Of a stretch of DNA of 64,000 nt, positions 47,409 through 57,499 are shown piece after piece. This stretch comes from Epiperipatus broadwayi (taxonomy: Eukaryota > Onychophora > Udeonychophora > Euonychophora > Peripatidae). The notes below the pieces were generated by a model. It was not told the DNA's origin, made no database searches, and was given only the letters and a program-made list of their open reading frames with translations. The first letter of the stretch is position 1, and each line of letters begins with the position of its first letter. Location: contig JAQFVV010000013.1 in the NCBI GenBank assembly GCA_028023455.1, forward strand, positions 12,312,579 to 12,376,578, written 5' to 3'. The translations under genes were made by a program, and so were the position numbers.

Positions 47409-47570
47409 GGGGTTTGAACTCAGACTTTCACATGACCCTCAACCATCCATGCTATCTCATACTACTGATACACTTGATCACACACATGTTAAAAAGATAA
47501 ATAATCATCAATATTCGTATTTTTTGCTAAACCAGCACTCGTCAGTTGGTCCAGATTATCATCTCCACAC
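47409..47570 (-). mobile_element. Hammerhead SINE copy b (fullest copy, ribozyme decayed)
   Basis: On the - strand, the hammerhead region (about 47503-47557) keeps stem I CCAA, CTGACGA (47539-47545), stem II TGCTG-GTT-TAGCA, but GAAA has become AAAA and stem III no longer pairs. It is followed by TTTATCTTTTTAACATGT, a spacer with an A-box-like ATAGCATGGATGG, and a B box GAGTTCAAACCCC at 47409-47421. The whole length aligns with 20500-20616 except for the 5' part missing there. Placing the ribozyme before the tRNA-like part is unusual for a SINE. It sits between two pieces of LINE-C. Confidence 0.7.
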
Positions 47571-47601
47571 ATAAATTTATAAAAATTTTGTATAGTAATT
47601 T

Positions 47602-48070
47602 ATGTTCAAAAACTCAAATGTTTTATCAGCAAATGAAAAAAACAATTTTCATCTCCACAGGAATATGAATAAATTTAAATATCTTTGTAATTTTTTAGAA
47701 ATAAAGATAAATTTGTCTGTTAAAGTGCAATACAAAATCCAATATGTTATTCGAGCATTTAACAAGTTAATAGATATTTCTATTCTAGTGATATAACTAT
47801 CACAACTAAATTAATTGTATGCATAGGGTTGTTACTCTGAACAAATTATTATATAGAAGTGAGACATAGATCTCACATTGATAAAAATATAATACCAAAG
47901 ACATAAAGCAATTACTATCACGTTACAGAATGTAATTATACTGTATCTACTAATGCAAAAGTATATATTAGCAATGTATAAAAGATTTTTGTAAAAATGC
48001 ATCTATCGTGATTGGCCAATGTTTTTAATATAAACAATAGATCTCATTTATATTATAAAGATTATTTCGG
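47602..48070 (+). pseudogene. LINE-C: C-terminal fragment after the reverse transcriptase
   Basis: The + frame 47602-47796 has KFKYLCNFLEIKINLSVKVQ, then VIRAFNKL, matching the usual F-K-Y-L-G-x(n)-I..RI..A..AF..L segment. About 50 bp further on, LLYRSET and a stop stand for the common LLYGSETW (Trp mutated to TAG) near 47849-47872. It is probably the continuation of the fragment at 46270, separated by the SINE at 47409-47570 and by decay. Confidence 0.65.
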
Positions 48071-48079
48071 AACATTCTA

Positions 48080-49470
48080 AAAAGTTCATTCATTAAAAAA
48101 TATAACTGAGAATAGACTACATAATGGAGATCTATATCTAGGCAATATGTTGAAATTTTTCAAAAAGTAAATTTGCAGAATAAATTTAAAAAAAAACAGG
48201 ATCTTAAGATGTCAAATAAACTAAATGCTAGACCAATAGGTGATATATGTGACCATGAAATTAATTTGTTTACTCATCAGAAAACTCATTTTCAAACTTT
48301 TTATTTTTATTTCTTCTTCTGGAATTAGCAAATAATAGAAATTGAAAATTATTTATAAGTAAAATCTATACTATTTAACGATCATTATTATCGAATAATT
48401 ATCACGTAAAAACATTAAAACCGCATTTGGTAAAATTTAGTTAAAATAGATTTATTTGTATATATATGAACTAAATATGGATAACTTTCAGAATTAAATT
48501 TTAAGAATTAACTGTTACTATTGATAACTGATCTGTTCTCTAGCCACAGTGATAGCCAAACTCTGCAATACGGAATCACTATTTTTTATTGCACGTCATG
48601 TTTATTATATGGAAGAATATTTTAAACAATTTTGGCTAAAGAAACAATTTTTAAAATAATCCAAAATATATTGCAAAGTAATTTTAAATTGACTGATATA
48701 TTAATTTTAAAAACATAGCAATTTTTGCCCATTTTAAAAAGTTTGTAAATGAAGATTCAAGCAACAACAACAACAAAAAATAACACTAAACAATACAGTG
48801 CCAAATATATATAATGCTTGCAATTAATTTCCCATAAGCAGCAATTACTATTAATAATTGACCTTTTTCTAACCCTGCTTTGCTAATTAAAATGTATATT
48901 GATTCAAACTTAATTTGCACCATATTTCTTGGTTGATTTAAAACTCATTCTATAAATGAAGTTATTTAAGACATTCATTTACATAACAATAACAGGTGAA
49001 AAAAAATAAGACTGCTTTTTTATTTTAAAGGTCTTCTAATTTTATGGACAGATTTCAGATCAAAGTTAATAGTAAAAGAGTTGCTTCTGAAGATTTAATC
49101 TTAAGTGTTCTGTTATAAGAAAAACAGACTTTTTAATAAATAATCAACCCCAATATAAGACTAAAACCTTTTCAACATTCCTTAATTGAAGAGCAATAAA
49201 AAAGGCAATACTCATCAAGCTTGCCAATTATCAGCTGGTGAGAGTGGAGCATTTTTCCATCTGTGTTTTACTTCTTTTCAATAATATCTGCATATCAATT
49301 TAATTGACATATGTTGTGAGTTAGTTCGCTTAATTATAGACCAGTTACATGAGAAAAATTTTAAGTATTTTTGAAAAGTATTTTACTTTGCCCCAAATTC
49401 AATCTTTAGTTATAAGAATGATAGATGGATGCACTATCTCCGCACCACAAAGCCTTTCACATACACATAT
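48080..49470. other. AT-rich region, nothing recognisable
   Basis: The first 150 bp may be the last remains of LINE-C. A (TA)n(TG)n tract at 49440-49510 borders the LINE-A tail. Confidence 0.5.
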
Positions 49471-49476
49471 ACACAC

Positions 49477-49479
<3 letters not shown>

Positions 49480-49509
<30 letters not shown>

Positions 49510-49689
49510 ATGTGATGTGATGTACTGTGACTTCTCCTTAAATGGAGTCAGGAATCTCTCAGCAGCTATGCCCAGAGAAACCTGTTAGCCACTTTGCCTT
49601 CCCATTCCATTGTCCATCCTAAGTTTTCCCATAATCTGCTCCATCCCATTTCCATAACATAATCTTTGTCAACTCCATGACCTTCATAT
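49480..49689 (-). repeat. LINE-A copy 3: 3' end and short-repeat tail
   Basis: After the stop of the C-terminal frame the sequence continues like copy 1 (1337-1515) and ends, in sense orientation, ACATCACATCACATCACACA, then (CA)n(TA)n at 49450-49510. LINEs of the CR1/L2 type end in short tandem repeats rather than poly(A); this tail looks like that. Confidence 0.7.
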
Positions 49690-51420
49690 CTAAATCCCCC
49701 TTATTTTTCCCAAACCTAGCATAAAAACCAATAACTCACTTTCTGTATAATCATTTTGTTCATATTTAACCTTCCATAACTTCATTATTTGTACCCTTTC
49801 TGCTTCCAAACATTTACATTGAAGTAACAGATGCCTAATATTTTCTATGCCTTCTTTACACAACTTACAGACTAAATCACCCATATTTTTCCATTTATGT
49901 GTATATTCCCTTGTTGCTAAAGATCCTGTTTGAGCCTTAAACAATAAACTACTTTCCTTACTATTATCATAAATTAACTCACAACCAATGTTCCGTTTAC
50001 TTTTATATATATTTAAACTAGTTTTACTCTCCACACTAGTTCTCCATCTCTCCAACTCCCTATTCTTTATTAATGCATCTATTCTTCTATCCCACTCCTT
50101 CCCACTATAACACTCAACAATCCTCCTAACACAATCATCCCATCTTTTGTACAAGTATACTGACGTAACTTCTTTATCCAAATCTTCTGCATACCGCATT
50201 ACCTTTCTCACCCATCTTGTTGACTGCCCTTTACTTGTAACCCAACTAAATACTATTTTGGCTATTCTTTTATTATCCATGAACTGCAATCTACCGAACA
50301 TTTTCAATTTGCTTTTTGCATCCCTCATATAAAAACTTGACCATCCCATTTCTCCCTGAATTGCTTCTTTTGCTGTCCATACCTCAGCATCTAATGCATG
50401 TCTTCCTACTTCCCTTTGTACTTTTTCTAAGCAATCTAATACCCCTTTACTAACACATAATGCATCATTGCCGTATATTAACCCTGCTACTGCCACTCCC
50501 TTCCATACAATTCTAGCTACATCATATTTATTATATGAAAACAGTGTTAATTTCTTTATCAATCTCTTTCTTTTCTTTGCTTCATTTATCAATTTTTTCT
50601 CCCATTCATCCAAGCAATTTTTCTTATTACTCAAAATGATTCCCAAATAACTATATCTATTCACCACACTTAACTTTATATCCCCCAATAAAAAATCTTT
50701 GTCTTCTCTTTCCCCAGTATTCACTATCATTATATTTGATTTTTCTTCACTAAATTTAATCCCCATATCTTTACCCACCCTTGCTCATGTCCTCAGCATA
50801 ACTTCTATATCTTCTCTTCTTTCTGCACACAAAAAGACATCATCCGCCAAAAAAAGTCCAGACAATGTATATACTCTCTTGCCAGCTGTTAAAGGTATCT
50901 CTATCCCTCTTCCTAGTCTTTCTATTGCTCTCTCCATTTCACTCAAATACAATACGAACAAAATAGGTGACATAGGGCATCCTTGCCTCAGTCCCACCCC
51001 ATTTTTAACTTTAACTGATTCTATATCCCCTAATTGGTATGTATAGTAATTATTTTCATATAATTTCTTAATAATACCCACTAAAGCTTCATCCATTCCC
51101 AGATTTGCTAAACTTTTCCATAATCTATTTCTATTCACTCTATTATATGCCTTCTCTATATCTATAAAACTCATATATAACTGTCTACCTGAATTTCTAC
51201 TCATATCTATAAGTTGTGTAACTACAAATAAACTATCTCCTATACACCTATCTGACCTAAAACCTCCTTGCATTTCCCCCACTACATTATTTTCTTCCAT
51301 CCATTTTGCAATTCTTCCAGCCACCATATATGAAAAAACTTTATATAAAACTGATGTTACTGCTATTGGTCTATAATTATTTAACTTTCTATAATCCTTC
51401 CTTTTCCTTTAAATAATAAT
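49690..51420 (-). pseudogene. LINE-A copy 3: reverse transcriptase and C-terminal zinc knuckle
   Basis: Frames 50785-51327 and 49690-50778 are one frame separated by a single TGA (MLRT-stop-ARVGK); copy 1 has TGT (Cys) there. In order: NYRPIAVTSV (about 51350-51380, other frame), GEMQGGFRSDRC, motif A YMSFIDIEKAYNRV, motif B GLRQGCPMSPILFVLYL, motif C FLADDVFLC with both catalytic Asp residues, thumb YSYLGIIL, a linker, and the zinc knuckle CKLCKEGIENIRHLLLQC. It would be a working polymerase but for the TGA and a frameshift near 51400. The protein resembles the ORF2 of CR1/L2-like LINEs; the exact clade is not determined. Confidence 0.93.
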
Positions 51421-51421
51421 C

Positions 51422-52243
51422 TTACTCTTGTATTACTCCAACTACCCAGAAAAAGTCTCTTCTGTGCCATCTTATTAAAACATGATAGTAACTTTTTGCC
51501 TTATGCCCCAAATTCATTACCATCTCTGCTGCCCATCCATCTAATCCTCTTGCCTTACCACTTCTCAATTTCTTCCCTGCCTCATTCAGTTCATTTTCTG
51601 TAAATGCAATATTCCCATTACTGTATGCTTTCATATTTTCTATCCCTCTGTCCTTCACATCTAACATCTTTTCTATATCCATTACATAACTATTCAATAT
51701 TCTCTCTAATTCTTCTCTAGAGCTACACTCTATTCCCTCCTCATCCAGTAATACTATCTTTCTCTCCCCTAAATTTCTCCTTTTAATGTAATTACAAATT
51801 TTTTTACTCCTATCTCTTCCACTTTTATTAATATCATCCAATAATTTACTATTTAGTTTCATTCTCTCTCTATAATTATCCATTTTAGCTAACTTCTTCT
51901 TTTCTAAGTACTTTTCCCATTTAGCATTAATATATTTTTCATTTTCTTTGTTCTTAATAGCACACTTATATTCTCTGCATGCTTTTTTCCTCTCTTTTAC
52001 ACTTTTACTAACTCTCATTTTTCTATTACTTTTATTTTTCTGAATATTCTCACCTAAAACCCTATTTGCAACTTTTTCTATTTCATCACACCAGTCCTCA
52101 TACTCATTTTCAATCAACTCTTCCATAGTTTCTTCAACTTGTATTTTATACTCTTCTAACTTATTCTTATCATTTACTCTCCATCTACATCTTTCACTAT
52201 TATTTCTACTTTTATTCCTATTTTCCATCACATTACTAACCAT
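51422..52243 (-). pseudogene. LINE-A copy 3: lysine-rich linker between endonuclease and reverse transcriptase
   Basis: 273 codons, highly charged (VKERKKACREYKCAIKNKEN, EKYLEKKKLAKMDNYRERM), ending with NELNEAGKKLRSGKARGLDG. The last is the typical entry to a LINE reverse transcriptase (K-x-G-K-A-x-G-x-D-G). After IQE the frame is lost just before LLFKGKG and NYRPI. It lies directly behind the endonuclease domain at 52249-53000. Confidence 0.88.
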
Positions 52244-52248
52244 TTCAA

Positions 52249-53000
52249 TTACAACAAAATATGATCACTATTACATACTCTCTCTTCATTATCAAACACC
52301 TTAATTTTCAGTACTTTATTCATTCCCTCTTTTTCTACCAATATATAATCTATTGTGTGGGATATATTATTCCTAGACCATGTATATTGTCCCTCATAAA
52401 TATTAGATAAGTTTCCAATGCTCAAATTTACTCTCTGACAAAATTTCTTCAAAAGCTGTCCATTCTTATTGTCTACATCATCAATTTCTTTAATATGCCT
52501 ATTCATATCTCCTATAACCATTATTCTCTTCCCCTTTTCTTTAAAACTCTATATATCCTTAACTAGGCACTCATATATACTATTATTCCATTCCATTATA
52601 GTTTGACTATCTCCAGTAGCTATATAAACTATAGCCACCATCCATTCTTGTTTTCCCAACCCTATTTCAAACCACATATGTTCTTGGCATTTAACAATAT
52701 TTAAATATTTTTTGATATAACACCTATACCACCACCCTTTTTTCTTTCTCTTTTCTATTTATACCCTGCCATACCAAATCTTCCAAAACAGGTTCTTATT
52801 CTTCTCTTAGATGTGTTTCCACTACTGCTAATACCTCAAGCTCTTCATTTCCAATTGCTTTGTTTAATTCCTGCCACTTTTCTGGTCTCCTACCACCTTG
52901 CATATTCAAATACCCAATTTTAACAATTTTTTCTTTCCTAACTACTCTTTTATAAATTTTTTTATTCTTTCTTCTCCATTATGCTTATAAATAACTTGCT
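52249..53000 (-). pseudogene. LINE-A copy 3: AP-like endonuclease domain, frameshifted
   Basis: It starts on the - strand with VKIGYLNMQGGRRPEKWQEL and VLAVVETHL (about 52800-52930), then GGGIGVI, MVIGDMNRH (52490-52521), YTWSRNNISHTIDYILV and CNSDHILL at the end. N, ET, GDMN, T-W..DYI and SDH are the catalytic set of APE-type LINE endonucleases. Stops occur after HLREE and in two further places; GDFN is GDMN in this copy. Confidence 0.9.
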
Positions 53001-53135
53001 TACCATTTATTTTACAGACCCATTTCCTCTCCACATCTACATTTATATCTAAATAAACTGCCCTTTGTTTCATCCTTACATCCAATCCATTCTTCTTCTT
53101 TTTAATAACACTACAATTTAAAATCCCACCCCCCT

Positions 53136-53475
53136 TTACAAGTTTCCCGAACTATATTCTTTATAAATCAGACTCCCTAAAACATCACTTCCTTGTTTCC
53201 CTAAGTGCAACCCATCTTTACCAAATAACTCCCTCTTCCCAATAAAAAAATCCCACACATCCACAAATATAACATCATTTCTCTCACACAATTCTTTCAA
53301 TCTTTCATTTATAGAACATGCCCTATCTAACATATACCTTTTATCAAATCTTGGTAATAATCCAACTAGTCCTACTCTTCCTTTAACCATTCTCAAATTC
53401 CTAATCAGTTCTGTGTACTCACCCATTACTCTCTCTGATGACTCTGATAAATTATTAGTCCCTACCATAACATAT
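53136..53475 (-). pseudogene. LINE-A copy 3: SGNH-hydrolase (esterase-like) N-terminal domain, 5'-truncated
   Basis: The - strand frame begins in MVGTNNLSESSERVMGEYTE, continues with RVGLVGLLPRFDKRY and DVIFVDVWDFF, and ends near KDGLHLGKQGSDVLGSLI. GTNN (block III of SGNH hydrolases) and D-x-L-H-L (the Asp-His pair of block V) are clear; block I with the catalytic Ser would lie upstream and is missing because the element is cut off at the (GA)n(TA)n run at 53477-53512. Such esterase domains are known in CR1/L2-type LINEs. Between this domain and the endonuclease (53000-53135) the frame is open only in pieces. Confidence 0.82.
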
Positions 53476-53476
53476 A

Positions 53477-53478
53477 CA

Positions 53479-53511
<33 letters not shown>

Positions 53512-53512
53512 C
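53477..53512. repeat. (TC)n(TA)n microsatellite at the 5' break of LINE-A
   Basis: TCTCTCTCTCTCTC, then TATATATATATATA. It marks the truncated end of the LINE. Confidence 0.8.
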
Positions 53513-53514
53513 CA

Positions 53515-55485
53515 GTAATGCCCTCTGTTTAAAAGTCTATATCTCAGTAATAACGAACTTTAAAATGATATATATATATATATAAATCTTGAATGTTTGA
53601 AATTTACTTTGACTCTTGGTCTGGGGCAGTTTTCTAGATTAAGTGCTTTCTAATTAAGTTGATTTAATGGATAACTTCAAACATTCAAGATTTCTATCTA
53701 AAACATCCATTAAAAATATTGTATTATATATAAAAATAGAAGTCATAATAAAAAAAAAATGCTGGATTTTACTTTAACTCTGAAAATATTAATTGGAAAA
53801 ATTATAAGGTTATTTAAAAAGAATCATTTCACTCTTACTGCAGTAGATATTAAAAATAATCTTGATCGCTAATATAATTCCATGAATGTATCAAAATGGA
53901 ATTAAAAAGACAAACACTGTGAATAATTATTGGTTCTCAATAGAAAAATTATTAATTTGATATTGACAAGATGGGAAATTAAAGAATTAGATCAAATGAA
54001 ACAAATGGGGATTGTATTTAAAAATAAAGAAAATAGATAAAATAAGATTTTATAAAAAAAGTACAAAAGATAAAGTATAACAAACGTTTTGAAATCAATT
54101 TTATGAAATAAATAAATAAAAATTGCGATATTACTAATAAAAATTATAATAGTGCATGTAGAAGAAGTGCAGGTAATAAAAAGAATATTAAAAAATATCA
54201 AATATTTAAATATATTTTAAAGTAAGAAAAATGGATAATATAAATAATAAAATAAAAAGAATGTAATAAGATTTGGATGTTTTGTTTTGCACTCTTTGGA
54301 GTTCAAGCATTATTTGATATTACTTGACATTTCAGAATAGTAGATAAATATTTACAAAACAGTATTCGTATGGATACTACATGAAATAAATAGAAGAGTG
54401 TAGTCAAGATAAATGAATGATACTGAAACTTTATCAATGCCCAATCTTATTTTGATAAAAAAAAAATTTTCAATTTGCTCTCCACTGAAATTTAATAAAT
54501 AATGTATCCAATCACAAATATTCTGATATGTATGTTGAACTGTTATTTATACAATAGATTTTTAAATATTTATTTTCTATTCTTAATAGATACTCATTTA
54601 AAATTCACCAATTATTTGATCGCAACAGCCAGTTTAAAATTGAAAACCACAGAAACAATCAGAAAAGGCAATCTCATAAACAAAAATTGCTAGAATTGTA
54701 TCAGATGGTTTTATAATAAAAAAAAAAGTTGTAATTTCTCTTATTTCAACAGCATATTTTATTTAGCCAATGGAATCTAAAAAGCAATGCAGCCCACAGA
54801 TTTCAAGAACTGGCTTTAGCTATTTATTTTTTATTCAAACAAGAGAGAACTGCTAAAACAAAAACTACTCATCTAGTAATAAAAAGAGGTCAAAGACTAT
54901 GTGCCAGTATATATACTTCTTTCATCAGCTATTATTCAGAGCAGTTTGATTGTGGGTGAGAGTGATGGACTTTCAACCCCCAGCCATTAAAAAAAAAGAA
55001 TCAGAATCTGTATTTGCTCGTTGATTCCATTTTCATGATTAGAACATCTGTGCATTTCAAAATTCTTCAAGGTAAAAATAACTATAACAAGTTGGGATGA
55101 CTGTGTGCTGGATAGCTAAAAAAAAATATTGAACTCGCTGAAAAACTCCTCAGCTGTCTGAAAATTCCATGTTATAAAATTAGAAACGAACGCAACACAC
55201 TATTCAGCTTTTGTACTTATTTTTTGCCTTCTAATTATTTTGAAATTTTAAACACCCTAAGAAATTTAATTCGAACTTAATTATATATATATGAGATTAA
55301 TCCAGAATAGTGCATATTTCATTAAACTCACTTCTAAGCAAACTACAGATACATCGAAGTCTGGTAAAAGAATGATTTTTTTTTTTTCTGTGAAAGAAAA
55401 ATGTGTAATATATATTTTAACTGCATTTACAGAAGCTAATATATAGTGTGTGTATATAATACAACAATTCGAAATCTTGGTTGCC
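53515..55485. other. AT-rich region, one short hairpin, no genes
   Basis: AAATCTTGAATGTTTGAA at 53584-53601 is complementary to about 53676-53693, giving a hairpin of about 110 bp. The frames at 53992 and 54502 have no recognisable motifs. Confidence 0.5.
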
Positions 55486-55489
55486 GTAA

Positions 55490-56760
55490 TTATAGTATAA
55501 TATCAACTAATTTGTATAATAATCGTAGTAAATGCAAAAGCAGTTAACAAAGGAGTGGGCTAAAATTCGTCATAGAATGCGATTTAAAATTATTTTTGTA
55601 ATTAATTTTTAAACTTAATGAAGGAACTTTAGATTTATAATTCTAATTCAAATGGTTTATTTTATGCCCGAATTGTTTCCTAACAATTGAACACTTAGCG
55701 GTCAGAAAGATCAATTCCTTTGCATTTCATTAAAATTATGACCGCGTGATGGTCTTACCTGAAAGAAATAATGCTAAGAAATCTTTAGTTGCCCCCCCCC
55801 CCTTAATTACGTAATTTAATCCTTTATTGGATTAAATTAATTATTGGAGCGAAGGTAAGATTATCCTCGATATCTGAGTGAATTTATTGAGCGATGAGAA
55901 CGAATGTTTGTAGTATTGTTAGTAAAACTAACCATAACTAAGTATGTAAGGGTTGCATTAATGAGATTGACGCAACGTACAATTATCGGATTTTCAGACA
56001 GTGATCAAAGCTAAAACTTGAAAAGCAGGTCAGAATTTTTTTAAAGGTCTTTTTTTTTAAATGTTTATCGTAATATACTGCCATGTGCTAGTTACATGAT
56101 AATGTTGTTAAGAGAGAATAAACAAAGTTTATCTATTAGTTTAGATTCTATATATTAAACTTTTTTAGTAGTATACATTTTAACGAGTTAGTCTGATATG
56201 GCTGTATTACGCCTTTTGTAGATCTATGCATGTTCTTTTGCATTAAAGTAATATGCATTTTTAGAAAGTATTGGTAGAACTATGCCTAACGTCTGGAGTT
56301 CAAATTTGGATAAAACTTTTAAACGTCTAAAAATTTCAAAATTTTTTTGAGTTATTTATGATATTCTGGCTATAACTAAATAGTAGACATCCAATTATTG
56401 GTAGATAAAGTTTTAAAATAGGAGTATAAATAAGAAAAGAATTAGGCCAACCAGTAGCAAGATTTTTTTCTCTATTTCTCTCTTTGAATCCTGCAATGAA
56501 CCTGAGCTGATTTCAGCAGTGAATCAGTAAGGTAAATGCCCCAAACGCCGAATTGATATACGTATTAAATAAGACATTATATTGAAAATATATATTTAAT
56601 AAATATTTTTATTTAATATATATATTTTATTCAATCAATTGTTTTGTTTAGTAGCCTATTTTAAATAAACCTCGATGATTTTAAAATGTGTTGTTTGCAG
56701 TAGGCGCCAAAATTAATCGCCAATTCATTCAATGGTTCTTTCTTGAAATCCATTATACTT
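55490..56760. promoter_or_regulatory. Candidate CpG-rich regulatory region
   Basis: CpG dinucleotides are frequent here (for example at 55734-55747 and 55957-55987) but rare elsewhere in the window, as expected of DNA kept unmethylated. GAAG|GTAAGA at 55854 (+ strand) and TTTCAG|GTAAGA at 55759 (- strand) look like donors pointing away from each other. GGCGCCAAA, an E2F-like site, is at 56703-56711. A 12-base C run is at about 55789-55801. No coding exon could be connected, so a promoter, possibly bidirectional, is only suggested. Confidence 0.3.
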
Positions 56761-56947
56761 TACATAGTTTTTAAATATTAATTTTCACACATCAAAATAT
56801 TCCTGTCAATGTAAATTATATATACATTTATACCAACAACAACCTCATATGAGTTTATATATATTGCTAAATTACTTTTGATATAACAATATTTTATTAA
56901 AATTATTGTAAAAGCGATATTTGATTTAAATGATATTATTCAAAATT

Positions 56948-56965
56948 AAACGATTTTCATTGTTT
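56948..56965 (+). repeat. Target-site duplication, left, of SINE-A
   Basis: AAACGATTTTCATTGTTT, identical to 57072-57089. Confidence 0.9.
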
Positions 56966-57071
56966 TTTTCATATGTCATAGCGTCGGCCGGAACGCGAAC
57001 CCACAACCGTCTGCAACCAACTACTTGCTTGCAAGACGGCTGCGATGACCTCTCGGCTAACAACGCTTGAC
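56966..57071 (-). mobile_element. SINE-A copy 2: tRNA-derived SINE with perfect target-site duplication
   Basis: The tRNA-like head is 57066 to 56981 on the - strand: acceptor GCGTTGT pairs with CGACGC at the other end, A box TAGCCGAGAGGTC, anticodon loop TCTTGCAA (TGC), a long variable arm (type II), and a T loop TTCGCGT. It is followed by ATGACATATG and a run of A. About 105 bp in all, flanked by identical 18-bp repeats, so it is a recent insertion. I call it a SINE rather than a tRNA gene because of the tail, the target-site duplication and the imperfect T stem. Confidence 0.85.
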
Positions 57072-57089
57072 AAACGATTTTCATTGTTT
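57072..57089 (+). repeat. Target-site duplication, right, of SINE-A
   Basis: AAACGATTTTCATTGTTT, identical to 56948-56965. Confidence 0.9.
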
Positions 57090-57094
57090 CTGCT

Positions 57095-57440
57095 ATATTC
57101 GTAATGTATCTATTTAATCTAATAATCCTTACACTGTGAGTTATATATTAATAATTTTTACTAATCATTCATTAGACTATAGATTATCTACTTAATAATG
57201 CTAGTCATTATGTGAATTATGTATATATTTCTGATAACCACCAAGACTTAAGAAGCTAATTTCATGTTATCTATGTGTATTTTTGGTTAGTATGTATGTG
57301 TGTGTGTATATATATGTAGAAAGAGAGGGAGAGATAGAAAAAGATTATATATATTTGAAATATGTTAAATATATATTTTAAAAAATCACATGCTAAATAT
57401 TAATCTTGTTCAAATAAATGAATAAAACAGCAGAAAAAGA
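57095..57440. other. AT-rich sequence with one hairpin-family arm
   Basis: About 57167-57185 carries one arm of the hairpin family of 11800-11879. A GA/TA-rich run is at 57316-57350. Nothing else. Confidence 0.5.
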
Positions 57441-57445
57441 TAAAC

Positions 57446-57491
57446 GATCACTAAGATGCATTTCTGTGGACCTACCTTCATTAATTGGATC
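57446..57491 (-). ncRNA. Hammerhead SINE copy d: decayed ribozyme relic
   Basis: On the - strand: GATC-CAA, TTAATGA (in place of CTGATGA), a changed stem II, GAAA, ATGCAT (stem III, palindromic), C, TTAGTGATC, then GTTTATCTTTTTC as in the other copies. The two core changes should abolish activity. The frame at 57418-57621 crossing it is not a gene. Confidence 0.5.
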
Positions 57492-57499
57492 AGTTCATC

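Noticed and set aside
49690-50778. 362-codon ORF as a host gene
   Set aside because: It is the C-terminal part of LINE-A ORF2; two other copies exist in the window.
56981-57066. Functional type II tRNA gene
   Set aside because: T stem imperfect, A-rich tail and flanking 18-bp duplication; two worn relatives elsewhere. It is a SINE.
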